Positions 8,231-16,866 of a DNA stretch of 64,000 bases are shown here, piece by piece. The position numbers and the translations under genes were made by a program. Source of the DNA: VAZQ01 sp963785745 (GTDB lineage: Bacteria; Pseudomonadota; Alphaproteobacteria; Rhizobiales; Xanthobacteraceae). Under the pieces are notes generated by a model. It ran no database searches and had not been told where the DNA came from. It saw nothing but the letters and a program-made list of their open reading frames with translations. The stretch spans positions 248,001-312,000 of the forward strand of contig CAWAWR010000016.1 in assembly GCA_963785745.1 (NCBI GenBank), written 5' to 3'. Within the stretch, counting starts at the first letter, position 1; each line of letters starts with the position of its first letter.

Positions 8231-9316
8231 TCACGCCCTGCGGATCTTCGTGTGGTAGACGGTCTCGCTCATGTCGGCCCAGGCGTCGTACTTCGCCTTG
8301 TAGGCCATGTAGGACTGATGGACCTTCTTGGTGACCGGATCCTTGGCGACGGCTTCGGCCAGGATGCGATCGGTCGCGGCGCGCAATGCCTTCACCACGT
8401 CGTCGGGCAGCGGCGCCGCGATGGTGCCGTGGTTCTTGATCAGATCCTCCATCGCCTCGGCATTGTTCTTCTGGCACCACGCTTCGCTGATCACGTTGCA
8501 GGCCGCGCAGGCGTTCTCGACGATCGCCTTCAGGTCGTTCGGCAGCTTGGCCCAGGCCGCCTTGTTGACGATGAGCTCGCTCGCGGTCGCCATCTCGTGC
8601 CAGCCGGTCGTGTAGTAGTACTTCGCGACCTTGTGCAGCCCGAGCTGGCGATCGAGATAGGGGCCGACGAACTCGGCTGCATCGATCACGCCGCGTTCGA
8701 GATTGGGGAATATCTCACCCGGCGCGATCAGCCGGGCATCGACGCCAAGCTCGCGATAGACGCGCCCGGCAAGCCCGGGGATGCGCATCTTGACGCCTTT
8801 GAAGTCGTCGACTGTCTTGATCTCCTTGCGGAACCAGCCGGTCATCTGCACACCGGTGTTACCGCACAGGATCGGCACCAGATTGAAGCGGTCGTAGACC
8901 TCGCGCCAGAGCTGGGCGCCGCCGCCGTCGTAGTACCAGCCGTTGAAGCCCTGGAAGTTGAGACCGAACGGCACCGCTGTGAAATATTGCGCGGCAAAGC
9001 TCTTGCCGGTCCAGAAATAGGAATTGGCGTAGTTCATCTCGACCGTGCCCGAGGAAACCGCGTCGAAGCCTTCGGCCGCCGGGATCAGTTCGCCCGCACC
9101 ATAGAACTGGATCTTGAGACGCCCGTTCGACATCGCCTCGATCCGGCTGATGAGGTCCTTGGCGCTGCCCGGTCCAGTCGAATAGAAGGCGGCATTCGGC
9201 CCGTAGAAGCTCGTCATCTTCCAGTTGAAGGTGGTTTGCGCCCGGGCCACTGCCGGCGCAGCAACGGCGCCCACGGCGCCGATCGCAGCGATCTTCGCAA
9301 AATCCCGTCGTCGCAT
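8231..9316 (-). CDS. dctP: TRAP transporter periplasmic solute-binding protein DctP, Tat signal
   Basis: This 361-residue periplasmic receptor of the TRAP system probably binds a carboxylate- or keto-acid-type solute. The start at 9316 gives MRRRDFAKIAAIGAVGA, a twin-arginine signal ending near ARAQTTF, with GGGAG about 10 bases upstream. The mature part carries the DctP/TAXI-like pattern (FYSTGPGSAKDLISRIE, KTVDDFKGVKMRIPGLAGRV, FPNLERGVIDAAEFVGP). A longer reading frame extends upstream, but it lacks a ribosome site and would destroy the signal peptide. First gene of dctPQM. Confidence 0.93.
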   Translation of the reverse strand: MRRRDFAKIAAIGAVGAVAAPAVARAQTTFNWKMTSFYGPNAAFYSTGPGSAKDLISRIEAMSNGRLKIQFYGAGELIPAAEGFDAVSSGTVEMNYANSYFWTGKSFAAQYFTAVPFGLNFQGFNGWYYDGGGAQLWREVYDRFNLVPILCGNTGVQMTGWFRKEIKTVDDFKGVKMRIPGLAGRVYRELGVDARLIAPGEIFPNLERGVIDAAEFVGPYLDRQLGLHKVAKYYYTTGWHEMATASELIVNKAAWAKLPNDLKAIVENACAACNVISEAWCQKNNAEAMEDLIKNHGTIAAPLPDDVVKALRAATDRILAEAVAKDPVTKKVHQSYMAYKAKYDAWADMSETVYHTKIRRA

Positions 9317-9653
9317 GATCACACTCCCGTTGTTCAGCCTGAGACTGAAAAGCAAGCCATGGGCCAGTGCGATCGCAACAATGCCGGGCAATCCCGGTGG
9401 ATTGCAATGCAATTCTTGGGCAATTGCACATTCGGCGGGCAGAGCCACGGCAATGTCGAGCGCCTCGGCCGCCTGCAGGTGAGCGGGGGAGCTCGAACAT
9501 CAAATGTGCGATGGCAGTTCCCGCCAAGCCCTGGAGAACTGCTGGCCATGCCGTACCCACGTCGTGAGGCAATCAGAAATCCTGCAAGGAAAGCCTGCCA
9601 ACCGTGATGTCGGCCTTCGGCACGCCCGTGCGTACCGCAACGCCCCATATCGA
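9317..9653. other. 337-bp intergenic region upstream of dctP
   Basis: This gap lies between the L,D-transpeptidase end and the dctP start, with both genes on the minus strand. It must hold the dctPQM promoter. It includes the inverted repeat at 9408-9428 listed separately. I see no convincing gene. Confidence 0.5.
9408..9428. promoter_or_regulatory. Inverted repeat TGCAATT-N7-AATTGCA, candidate dctPQM operator
   Basis: TGCAATT (9408-9414) and AATTGCA (9422-9428) are exact complements separated by seven bases. A further TTGCAATGC-like sequence lies directly beside it at 9403. The site is about 92 bp upstream of the dctP start, a plausible position for a LysR- or GntR-type regulator. No regulator gene is adjacent. 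Confidence 0.35.
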
Positions 9654-10716
9654 TCAGAACAAGGTGCCAAACAATTTGCTCGTCAACGAACCATCGTTGT
9701 CGACCCAAGGGATCGGTGGCAGTTGCGGCAGGTGAGATGCATACGGCAGCACTTTCGAAAGCGTCACTCTGCCCGGAAACCGTGCGAGGAAAACCTTATT
9801 CATCCCGCCGTCCAGTCCGCTGTAGATTGGGGCGGCTGGCACGTTGTCTTCGAGCAATTGCGCGTATTCGAGCTCGTCGGTGCGTTGTTTCTCCAGCGCC
9901 CGCCGCGCGATTTTCGGATTCACGACAAAGGCGGGGCATTTGTTGGTGGGATTGAACACAAGAGGATTCGGCGAATTCGGGGGAGGTTGCGCATCGAATA
10001 CATAGAGGCGATTGCACACATCCACCTTGGGTTCGAGATGCGTCGTCTCGAAGTGATCGTTGCCGATCTTGAGCATCTTCCAGAAGGCCAAGTTCGGATT
10101 ATTTCGATGCCGCGCCAGATTCGCCGGCGTCAAGCGGAACGGATAGGCCTGGACCTGGAATGACGGCCGGCCGCCGAGGAATGAGTTCGCGCGCCAGTGA
10201 ATAGATCTCGCTTATCTGTTCGTCGGTCATGGCATAGCAACCGCTCGACGAGCAGTCGCCGTGGATCATGAGCAAGCTGCCGTCGCGGTTGTTCGCTTTG
10301 TCGAAGCTGTTGGGGTAGCCGATGTTGATCGCAAGATAGAAGTTGGAGTTGGGATTCATCAACTCGGGCGTAACTGCATAGAACCCCTCTGGAGCCTGAC
10401 GGTCGCCCTCCTGCAACTTCGGCCCAAGATCGCCCGACCACCGACAGATCGGATAGATCTTGAGTATCTGGAAACGGCCGGTGGTGTCCTGTTTCCAGAC
10501 TTCGAGCTCCGCCTCTTCCTTGAAAACGCGCACAAGGATCGGTGAATGTTTTGGCATCTTCTTTTGTCGGAGCAGCGAGAGCAGCTCGGGTGGTAGCTCC
10601 TTTGTTGCCTTGGTCGGCAACCGATTGCTGTTTTCGGCAAGGCACGTGACCGGCGTCAACGCCGCGGCAAAAGCCGCCGTCAGCACAAGCGCACGGAGTA
10701 CCGTGGCGCGGATCAT
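9654..10716 (-). CDS. L,D-transpeptidase (YkuD/YafK-like), exported (one +1 frameshift)
   Basis: This predicted periplasmic enzyme forms 3-3 cross-links or attaches proteins to peptidoglycan through a catalytic cysteine. A signal peptide spans residues 1-27 (LVLTAAFAAALTPVTCLAE). The YkuD active site reads IHGDCSSSGCYAMT, with His152 and Cys160. The frame breaks near 10182, where one extra A (minus-strand sense) follows GAACTC. The second part, FLGGRPSFQVQAYPFRLTPA through NNPNLAFWKMLKIGNDHFE, continues in another frame. Removing one base yields 353 residues. The long region after the catalytic domain matches YafK-type enzymes. It lies alone, 304 bp from the ABC operon. Confidence 0.9.
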
Positions 10717-11020
10717 TGCTGTACCCCCGACGTGGAACCCTTCCTATCTGAATGCGTGTAGTCGGTGGCTTTCGTAGGGCAACCCAGAGCAGGGTCCCCA
10801 AATGATGCCCGGATACGCTGACAAACGGAGTGCAGCGGCACGATGCCCCGCAGCGCATCGGTGACTCAGGTCAGGGCCGTGCATCGCAGCGGCGGCTCGC
10901 GTCGTCTCCGACAACGACAACACGCGTCCGGCCGGCCGGCTTGAGGGCAACGTGCTGACGGTAAGGCTGCTGATGCTGGGGCTCGCGCTGCTGATCGCGC
11001 CGGGTGTGCTCGCCGCAAGG
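10717..11020. other. 304-bp intergenic region, no gene recognised
   Basis: The gap lies between livM and the L,D-transpeptidase, both on the minus strand. A plus-strand reading near 10952 gives a hydrophobic leader-like stretch (LLMLGLALLIAPGVLAA), but it runs straight into the antisense of livM and has no ribosome site. I see no clear terminator or promoter. Confidence 0.4.
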
Positions 11021-11998
11021 TCAAAGCTTGACGCGCAACAGGCGCGCAAGCTCGCCGACAATGCCGCGGCGGAACAGCAGCACGCACGCCACGAAGATCG
11101 CGCCCTGGACCACGAGCACCCATTGCCCGAGGTGGGTGAGATAGTTCTCAAGCGTCACGATGAAGAAGGCGCCCACCACCGGGCCGAAGATGGTGCCCAG
11201 CCCGCCGACCAGCGTCATCAGGATCACCTCGCCGGACATCGGCCAGTCGACGTCGGTGAGCGAGGCGAGCTGGAACACGATGGCCTTGGTCGCGCCCGCG
11301 ACGCCTGCAAAGGTCGCCGACAGCATGAAGGCGACGAGCTTGTAGCGCTCGGTGCGATAGCCGAGCGAGACGGCGCGCGGTTCGTTCTCGCGGATCGCCT
11401 TGAGGACCTCGCCGAACGGCGAATTGATGATGCGATAGATCATCAGGAAGCAGCCGAGGAAGATGGCGAGCACCGTGAAATACATGTTGGTCTGGTTGGA
11501 CAGGTCGATCAGGCCGAACAGCCGGCCGCGCGGCACCGCCTGAATGCCGTCCTCGCCGTGGGTGAACGGCGCCTGGACGGCGAAGAAGAACATCATCTGC
11601 GCCAGCGCCAGCGTGATCATCGCGAAATAGATACCCTGGCGGCGGATCGCGAGCAGGCCGACGATCAATCCCAGGCCGGCGGCGACGACGCCCCCGAACA
11701 GGATCGCCAGCTCCGGCGGCAGTCCCCAGACCTTGGCGGCGTGCGCGCTGGCATAGCTCGCCCAGCCGAAGAACAGCGCATGTCCGAACGACAGCAGGCC
11801 CACATAGCCGATCAGCAGATTGAAGGCGCAGGCGAACAGCGCAAAGCACAACGCCTTCATCAGGAAGACCGGATAGACCACGAGCGGGGCGATCACCAGG
11901 CAGATCACCATCAGCACGAAGGCGGCGGTTTCGCTCCATGACGTGACGGGCGGCTTGATCCTCACTTCGGCGCGGCGCTCGGCCAGATGGTCGGTCAT
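11021..11998 (-). CDS. livM: Branched-chain amino-acid-type ABC permease, LivM family
   Basis: The 325-residue integral membrane subunit is one of the two permeases of a HAAT-type ABC importer. About nine hydrophobic segments are visible, with the family phrases NLLIGYVGLLSFGHALFFG and GGLGTIFGPVVGAFF. The last gene of the operon livG-livF-binding protein-livH-livM, it starts 1 base after the livH stop. The substrate may be a branched-chain amino acid, an amide or an aromatic acid; the sequence alone does not decide. Confidence 0.93.
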   Translation of the reverse strand: MTDHLAERRAEVRIKPPVTSWSETAAFVLMVICLVIAPLVVYPVFLMKALCFALFACAFNLLIGYVGLLSFGHALFFGWASYASAHAAKVWGLPPELAILFGGVVAAGLGLIVGLLAIRRQGIYFAMITLALAQMMFFFAVQAPFTHGEDGIQAVPRGRLFGLIDLSNQTNMYFTVLAIFLGCFLMIYRIINSPFGEVLKAIRENEPRAVSLGYRTERYKLVAFMLSATFAGVAGATKAIVFQLASLTDVDWPMSGEVILMTLVGGLGTIFGPVVGAFFIVTLENYLTHLGQWVLVVQGAIFVACVLLFRRGIVGELARLLRVKL

Positions 11999-11999
11999 G

Positions 12000-12887
12000 T
12001 CACGCGCCCCGCCCGAACAGCCCGGCCGGGCGGATCAACAGCACAATCGCCATGATGACGAAGATCACCGTATTCGAGGCCTCGGGAAAGAACACCTTGG
12101 TCAGGCCCTCGATGATGCCGAGACCGAAGCCGGTCACGATCGCCCCCATGATCGAACCCATGCCGCCGATCACCACGACCGCGAACACCACAATGATGAG
12201 ATTGGCTCCCATCTGCGGGCTGACGCTGTAGATCGGCGCCGCCATCACGCCCGCGAGCGCCGCGAGCGCGACGCCGAAGCCGTAGGTGAGGGTGATCATC
12301 CGCGGCACATTGATGCCGAAGGCGCGCACCAGCGTCGGATTTTCGGTGGCCGCGCGCAGATAGGAGCCGAGCTTGGTGCGCTCGATCACGAACCACGTGG
12401 TCAGGCAGACCGTGAGCGAGAACGCCACCACCCAGGCGCGGTAGTTCGGCAGGAACATGAATCCGAGATTTTGCCCGCCCTGCAGGGACGGCGGCACCTG
12501 GTAGGGCAGGCCGGACGAGCCGAAGAAGTTTCGAAACGTGCCCTCGATCATCAGCGCCAGGCCGAAGGTCAAGAGCAGTCCGTAGAGGTGGTCGAGCTTA
12601 TAGAGCCATTGCAGAAACAGCCGCTCGACGATGACGCCGCTCACGCCGACGACGATCGGCGCGATCAAGAGCGCCCACCAATAGCCGAGCCCGGCATATT
12701 GCAGCAGGAAGATCGCGACGAAGGCGCCCATCATGTATTGGGCGCCATGCGCAAAGTTGATGATGTTGAGCATGCCGAAGATGACGGCCAGCCCGAGACT
12801 GAGCAGCGCGTAGAACGAGCCGTTGATCAGGCCGATCAAGAGCTGACCGAACAGCGCCTGCGAACTGATGCCGAGGATTTCGAACAT
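12000..12887 (-). CDS. livH: Branched-chain amino-acid-type ABC permease, LivH family
   Basis: The 295-residue partner permease of LivM forms the heterodimeric inner-membrane channel. Hydrophobic segments run throughout, with family motifs GLINGSFYALLSLGLAVIFGM and NFAHGAQYMMGAF near the N-terminus and AVVVIGGMGSIMGAIVTGF near the C-terminus. It lies 32 bp after the binding-protein gene and directly before livM. Confidence 0.93.
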   Translation of the reverse strand: MFEILGISSQALFGQLLIGLINGSFYALLSLGLAVIFGMLNIINFAHGAQYMMGAFVAIFLLQYAGLGYWWALLIAPIVVGVSGVIVERLFLQWLYKLDHLYGLLLTFGLALMIEGTFRNFFGSSGLPYQVPPSLQGGQNLGFMFLPNYRAWVVAFSLTVCLTTWFVIERTKLGSYLRAATENPTLVRAFGINVPRMITLTYGFGVALAALAGVMAAPIYSVSPQMGANLIIVVFAVVVIGGMGSIMGAIVTGFGLGIIEGLTKVFFPEASNTVIFVIMAIVLLIRPAGLFGRGA

Positions 12888-12919
12888 GCCTCAATCCCCG
12901 GCGGAGTTGCTCGTACACC

Positions 12920-14131
12920 TCAGCTCTTCACCAGCGGGCAGCCGCCTTCGTTAAGCGGCCGCCACGCTTCGTTCGCGGGAATGGTGGCGCGGAGCTTGTA
13001 GTAGTCCCACGCTCCCTTGGATTCCTTGGGCGTCTTCACCTCGAACAGATACATCGGATGGATCTTGCGCCCGTCGGCGCGCACGGTGCCCTGGCCGAAC
13101 AGGGGATCGTCGGTGGGCATTTCCTTCATCTTGGCGACGACCGCCTTGCCGTCGCCGTCGTTCTTGAGCGCTTCGACCGCCTTGAGATAGTGCGTGACCG
13201 CCGAATAGACGCCGGCATGCACCATCGTGGGATGTAGTCCCTTGAACTGGGGCGCAAACCGCTTGGCGAAGGCGCGGTTATTGTCGTTGAGGTCCCAGTA
13301 CCAGGACTCCGTCATGATCAGGCCCTGCGCCGTCTGCAGGCCGAGCGCATGCACGTCGGTGATGAAGGCGAGCAGGGCGGCGAGGTTCTGGCCACCCGTG
13401 ACAATGCCGAACTCGGACGCCTGCTTGATCGAGTTGATGGTGTCGCTGCCGGCGTTGGCCAGCCCGATGATCTTGGCCTTCGACGCCTGCGCCTGCAGCA
13501 GGAACGACGAGAAGTCGGTGCCGGGGAAGGGGTGGCGCACCTGGCCGAGCACCTTGCCGCCGTTCTTCACCACCACCGCGGCGGTGTCGCGCTCCAGCGC
13601 AAGCCCGAAGGCGTAGTTGGCGGTGAGGAAGAACCAGGTGTTGCCACCGGTTTTCACGATCGCCTGGCCGGTGCCGTTGGCCAGCGCCCAGGTGTCGTAG
13701 GTCCAGTGGATGGTGTTGGGCGTGCATTGCGCGCCGGTGAGATCGGAGGCGGCCGCGCCGGACACCAGGAACACCTTGTTCTTGTCGCGGACGATCTGGT
13801 TCACGGCCAGGGCCACGGAAGACGTCGGCACGTCGACGACGACGTCGATCCGATCGACGTCGAGCCAGGTGCGCACGATGTTGGATCCCACGTCCGGCTT
13901 GTTCTGGTGGTCGGCGCCGACGATCTCGACTTTCATGCCCTTCTTGGCGGCACCGAAATCCTCGACCGCCATCCGCGCGGCCACCACCGATCCCTGGCCG
14001 CTCAGGTCGGAATAGGTGCCCGACATGTCGTTCATCACGCCGATCCGGATGACGCCGTCGGTGTATTGCGCGTGCGCAACGCCTCCGGCGATGACCAGCG
14101 CGAGCGCCGTCAGACTGCCCAGTCGTTTCAT
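12920..14131 (-). CDS. ABC transporter substrate-binding protein (Peripla_BP_6, LivK-like)
   Basis: This 403-residue periplasmic receptor has a cleavable signal (LTALALVIAGGVAHAQ) and the mature opening GVIRIGVMNDMSGTYSDLSG, typical of type I HAAT binding proteins. It delivers its ligand to the LivHM/LivGF complex. The C-terminal region contains Cys398 in GGCPLV and Cys136 in GAQCTPN, which could form a disulfide as in other members. It sits between livF and livH, an unusual internal place for the receptor gene. The ligand is unknown. Confidence 0.92.
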   Translation of the reverse strand: MKRLGSLTALALVIAGGVAHAQYTDGVIRIGVMNDMSGTYSDLSGQGSVVAARMAVEDFGAAKKGMKVEIVGADHQNKPDVGSNIVRTWLDVDRIDVVVDVPTSSVALAVNQIVRDKNKVFLVSGAAASDLTGAQCTPNTIHWTYDTWALANGTGQAIVKTGGNTWFFLTANYAFGLALERDTAAVVVKNGGKVLGQVRHPFPGTDFSSFLLQAQASKAKIIGLANAGSDTINSIKQASEFGIVTGGQNLAALLAFITDVHALGLQTAQGLIMTESWYWDLNDNNRAFAKRFAPQFKGLHPTMVHAGVYSAVTHYLKAVEALKNDGDGKAVVAKMKEMPTDDPLFGQGTVRADGRKIHPMYLFEVKTPKESKGAWDYYKLRATIPANEAWRPLNEGGCPLVKS

Positions 14132-14164
14132 CTGTTCCTCCCGTCGGTCTTTCGCCGTCTGTTT

Positions 14165-14875
14165 TCAAACTCCGAGATAGTCGTGAAGTTTCTCCATATT
14201 TTCGTTGAGCTCGGAGTTGGCGAATTGATCGATGATCCGGCCATTTTCCATCACGTAGTGGCGGTCCGCAACCGTCGCGGCGAAGCGGAAATTCTGTTCC
14301 ACCAGCAGGATAGTGAATCCCTGGCTCTTGAGCATGCTGATGGTCCGGCCGATCTGCTGGATGATGACCGGCGCAAGGCCTTCGGTCGGCTCGTCGAGCA
14401 GCAACAGGCGTGCGCCGGTGCGCAGGATGCGGCCGATCGCGAGCATCTGCTGCTCGCCGCCGGACAGCTTGGTGCCTTGGCTGCGTAACCGCTCCTTGAG
14501 GTTTGGAAACAGCTCGAAGATATGTTCAACCGCGAGGCCGCCGGGGCGCACCTCGGGCGGCAGCAGCAGATTTTCTTCGACAGTGAGGCTTGCGAAGATG
14601 CCGCGCTCTTCCGGACAGAAGGCGAGGCCACAGCGCGCGATCCGGTCGCTGGCCAGCGCGATCAGCTCCATTCCCTCGTAACGCACCGAGCCGGTTCGCT
14701 TGCCGACGATGCCCATGATCGCCTTGAGCGTCGTCGTCTTGCCGGCGCCGTTGCGGCCGAGCAGCGTGACGACCTCACCGCTGCGGACGTTGAAGTTGAC
14801 CCCGTGCAGCACATGCAACTCGCCGTACCAGGCCTGCAGGCCTTCGACCGTGAGCAGCGGCGTGGGGCTAAGCAT
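14165..14875 (-). CDS. livF: Branched-chain amino-acid-type ABC ATPase, LivF family
   Basis: One of the two nucleotide-binding subunits, 236 residues from the start MLSPTPLLTVEGL. It shows Walker A GRNGAGKTT, signature LSGGEQQM, Walker B LLLLDEPTEGL and the H-loop-like VEQNF typical of LivF. The start at 14875 overlaps the livG stop by 8 bases and starts the conserved domain; a longer frame upstream only reads through livG. It acts on the cytoplasmic face with LivG. Confidence 0.93.
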   Translation of the reverse strand: MLSPTPLLTVEGLQAWYGELHVLHGVNFNVRSGEVVTLLGRNGAGKTTTLKAIMGIVGKRTGSVRYEGMELIALASDRIARCGLAFCPEERGIFASLTVEENLLLPPEVRPGGLAVEHIFELFPNLKERLRSQGTKLSGGEQQMLAIGRILRTGARLLLLDEPTEGLAPVIIQQIGRTISMLKSQGFTILLVEQNFRFAATVADRHYVMENGRIIDQFANSELNENMEKLHDYLGV

Positions 14876-15662
14876 GGCCGACCCCGAGATAGGCTTCGCG
14901 CACCGCCGGATTGGCGGACACCGTGTCGTAGTCGCCTTCGGCGAGCACGCGGCCACGCGTCAGCACGGTGATGGTGTCGGAGAGGTCGGCGACGACGCCG
15001 AGATTGTGCTCGACCATCAGCACGGTGCGGTCGGAAGCGACGCGCTTGATCAGCGCGCTGATGCGGTCGATGTCTTCGTGCCCCATGCCCGCCATCGGCT
15101 CATCGAGCAGAAGCATCTCGGGATCGAGTGCGAGCGTTGTCGCAATCTCGAGTGCACGCTTGCGGCCGTAAGGCAGTTCCACCGCCGTCGCGGCGACGAA
15201 CGGAGCAAGCCCGACGTCGTCGATCAGCGACAGCGCCCGCTCGTTGAGCGCGTCGAGCACATGTTTGGACCGCCAGAAGTCGAATGACGCGCCGCGCTTG
15301 CGCTGGAGCGCGACGCGCACGTTCTCGAGCACTGTGAGGTGAGGGAACACGGCCGAGATCTGGAACGATCGCCCCAGACCAAGCCGCGCGACGTCGGCCG
15401 CTGCCAGCGCCGTGATATCGCGCCCGTTGTAAACGATGCGGCCGTGGGTCGGATGAAAGAACTTGGTGAGGAGGTTGAAGACGGTCGTCTTGCCGGCGCC
15501 GTTCGGGCCGATCAGGGCATGGATGCTGCGGCGGGCAACGCGCAGGTCGACGCCGGCGACCGCCACGAAGCCCCCGAATTCCATCCTGAGATCATGGGTT
15601 TCGAGGATGATGTCGTCTGGCACCACGCGACTGTCCCTGGCTGGATCGGACATTGGTACCAT
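14868..15662 (-). CDS. livG: Branched-chain amino-acid-type ABC ATPase, LivG family
   Basis: The 264-residue first gene of the operon is the second ATPase. Motifs: Walker A GPNGAGKTT, the LivG-type LGLGRSFQISAVFPHLTVLEN, a degenerate signature (LPYGRKRALEIATTL) usual for LivG, Walker B LLLDEPMAGM and VEHNLGVV. The alternative start MSDPARDS is 9 bases in. A 180-bp divergent gap separates it from the exported protein at 15843 and must hold both promoters. Confidence 0.92.
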   Translation of the reverse strand: MVPMSDPARDSRVVPDDIILETHDLRMEFGGFVAVAGVDLRVARRSIHALIGPNGAGKTTVFNLLTKFFHPTHGRIVYNGRDITALAAADVARLGLGRSFQISAVFPHLTVLENVRVALQRKRGASFDFWRSKHVLDALNERALSLIDDVGLAPFVAATAVELPYGRKRALEIATTLALDPEMLLLDEPMAGMGHEDIDRISALIKRVASDRTVLMVEHNLGVVADLSDTITVLTRGRVLAEGDYDTVSANPAVREAYLGVGHA

Positions 15663-15842
15663 GTCCGCGCCGGCGCGATGCCTGGAAGTATTTGTATCGC
15701 CTGTGCGATCAGCGAAAACCGGATGCGGGACCGGTTGGATACGACAATTTTATCGCTCATCACTTGCCGCGCGAAATCGGTTGTTGGTAGCATAGTACGT
15801 AGTCCAGCCGTGCATAGTCCGGCCTCGGGGGGTTACGTCGTC

Positions 15843-16791
15843 ATGATCAGGGCGGTGCTCGGCCTGTTCGGCATTCTGCTGGCGGTGATGTTCGCGCTGA
15901 CGGCGGTGTTGCCTACGCCGCAGGCGGACGCCCAGCAGGGGGTGCGCATCGGCGTGCCGGGCTTTGGCGTCTTCACCATTCACGGCGGCGGCCGCCGGGG
16001 CCCGCAACGCCATTTCACGGTATCAGAAGTCGCAAGGTGAACGCGCCACCGGCCGCCTCACCGAGGAACAGCAGGACACGCTGCTGAACAATTATTGCGT
16101 CGGTTCAGCCCCGGTGCGCAATCCGACGCTGGAAAGCCTGTTTCTGGTGCGCCGGTCGGATAGCAAGACCAGTAGCGTTGCGCCCGACAGTGGCCAGGGC
16201 GCAAGCCTGAGCGCAGTATGCGTGCGCACCTTTTCGAGCGAGGCGTCGGAAGAGACACCCAAGCTCTTGCCCGACCAGTTCTGCGTATCCCGCGCCTTTG
16301 CGATGTACACCGCAGCAAAGAACATCGAATTGCGGCTGGAGGCGCAAAAGCAGACCACGCGCGAGACAATCCGCGCGGAATGCAACCAGCGCGCTGAGGC
16401 CGGTCGCGCTCGCGCTCCGCAACTGGCGTCGCTGCCGCCGGCCGAGCTCGCCAAGCAACTGAGCTCCGAGAACAAGGTGCCGGAAGACGGGATCGAGCTC
16501 GCGGTCGCCCAGGCGCAGATCTGCCTCGGGATCGGCTACGCCGACGACAGGCCTGACGTCGCGCTGGCGGCGGTGCTCGATCTCATCAGCTTGGGGGAAA
16601 CCGGATTCGGCGAACTGATTGCGGCGCACTTCGCGCTCGGCGCCGGCGTCAAGCGCGACGTGGGGCGGGCCGCCCAGTGGCTGGAGCTGGCTTCGACGGA
16701 GGTGAAGGGCGGCGTCAGTCCCGCGGCCGATTCCGACGCGGCCTGCCGCTGGCGCGTGCTGCGCCAGATGGCAGAAGAAATAAGAAAATAG
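15843..16791 (+). CDS. Exported protein with peptidoglycan-binding-like and Sel1-like segments (one +1 frameshift)
   Basis: The N-terminus (MIRAVLGLFGILLAVMFALT...PQADAQQG) is a signal peptide. It is followed by a short mature segment, GVRIGVPGFGVFTIHGGG. The reading then shifts by one extra base between about 15982 and 15996 into ARNAISRYQKSQGERATGRL. That stretch resembles the second half of a PG_binding_1 repeat (xQxxxGxxxTGxL). The C-terminal third (HFALGAGVKRDVGRAAQWLE) resembles one Sel1-like helical repeat. With the extra base removed the protein is 315 residues. Role unknown; probably periplasmic. It is 75 bp upstream of the oxygenase gene on the same strand and may share its transcript. 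Confidence 0.75.
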
Positions 16792-16866
16792 AGCAGGTCC
16801 GGTTCGGATCGAAACGGAAGGTTTTGGACTCGCGCTTGATCGTTTCGCCCCGACGGATGAACGCCG

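Noticed and set aside
9334..9708. A 124-codon minus-strand frame upstream of dctP
   Set aside because: Cys/Arg/Pro-rich product without domain, overlapping the L,D-transpeptidase end; not protein-like.
10952..11941. A plus-strand frame with a signal-like start (LLMLGLALLIAPGVLAA)
   Set aside because: It continues as antisense of livM with an Asp/Glu/His-rich product and has no ribosome site.
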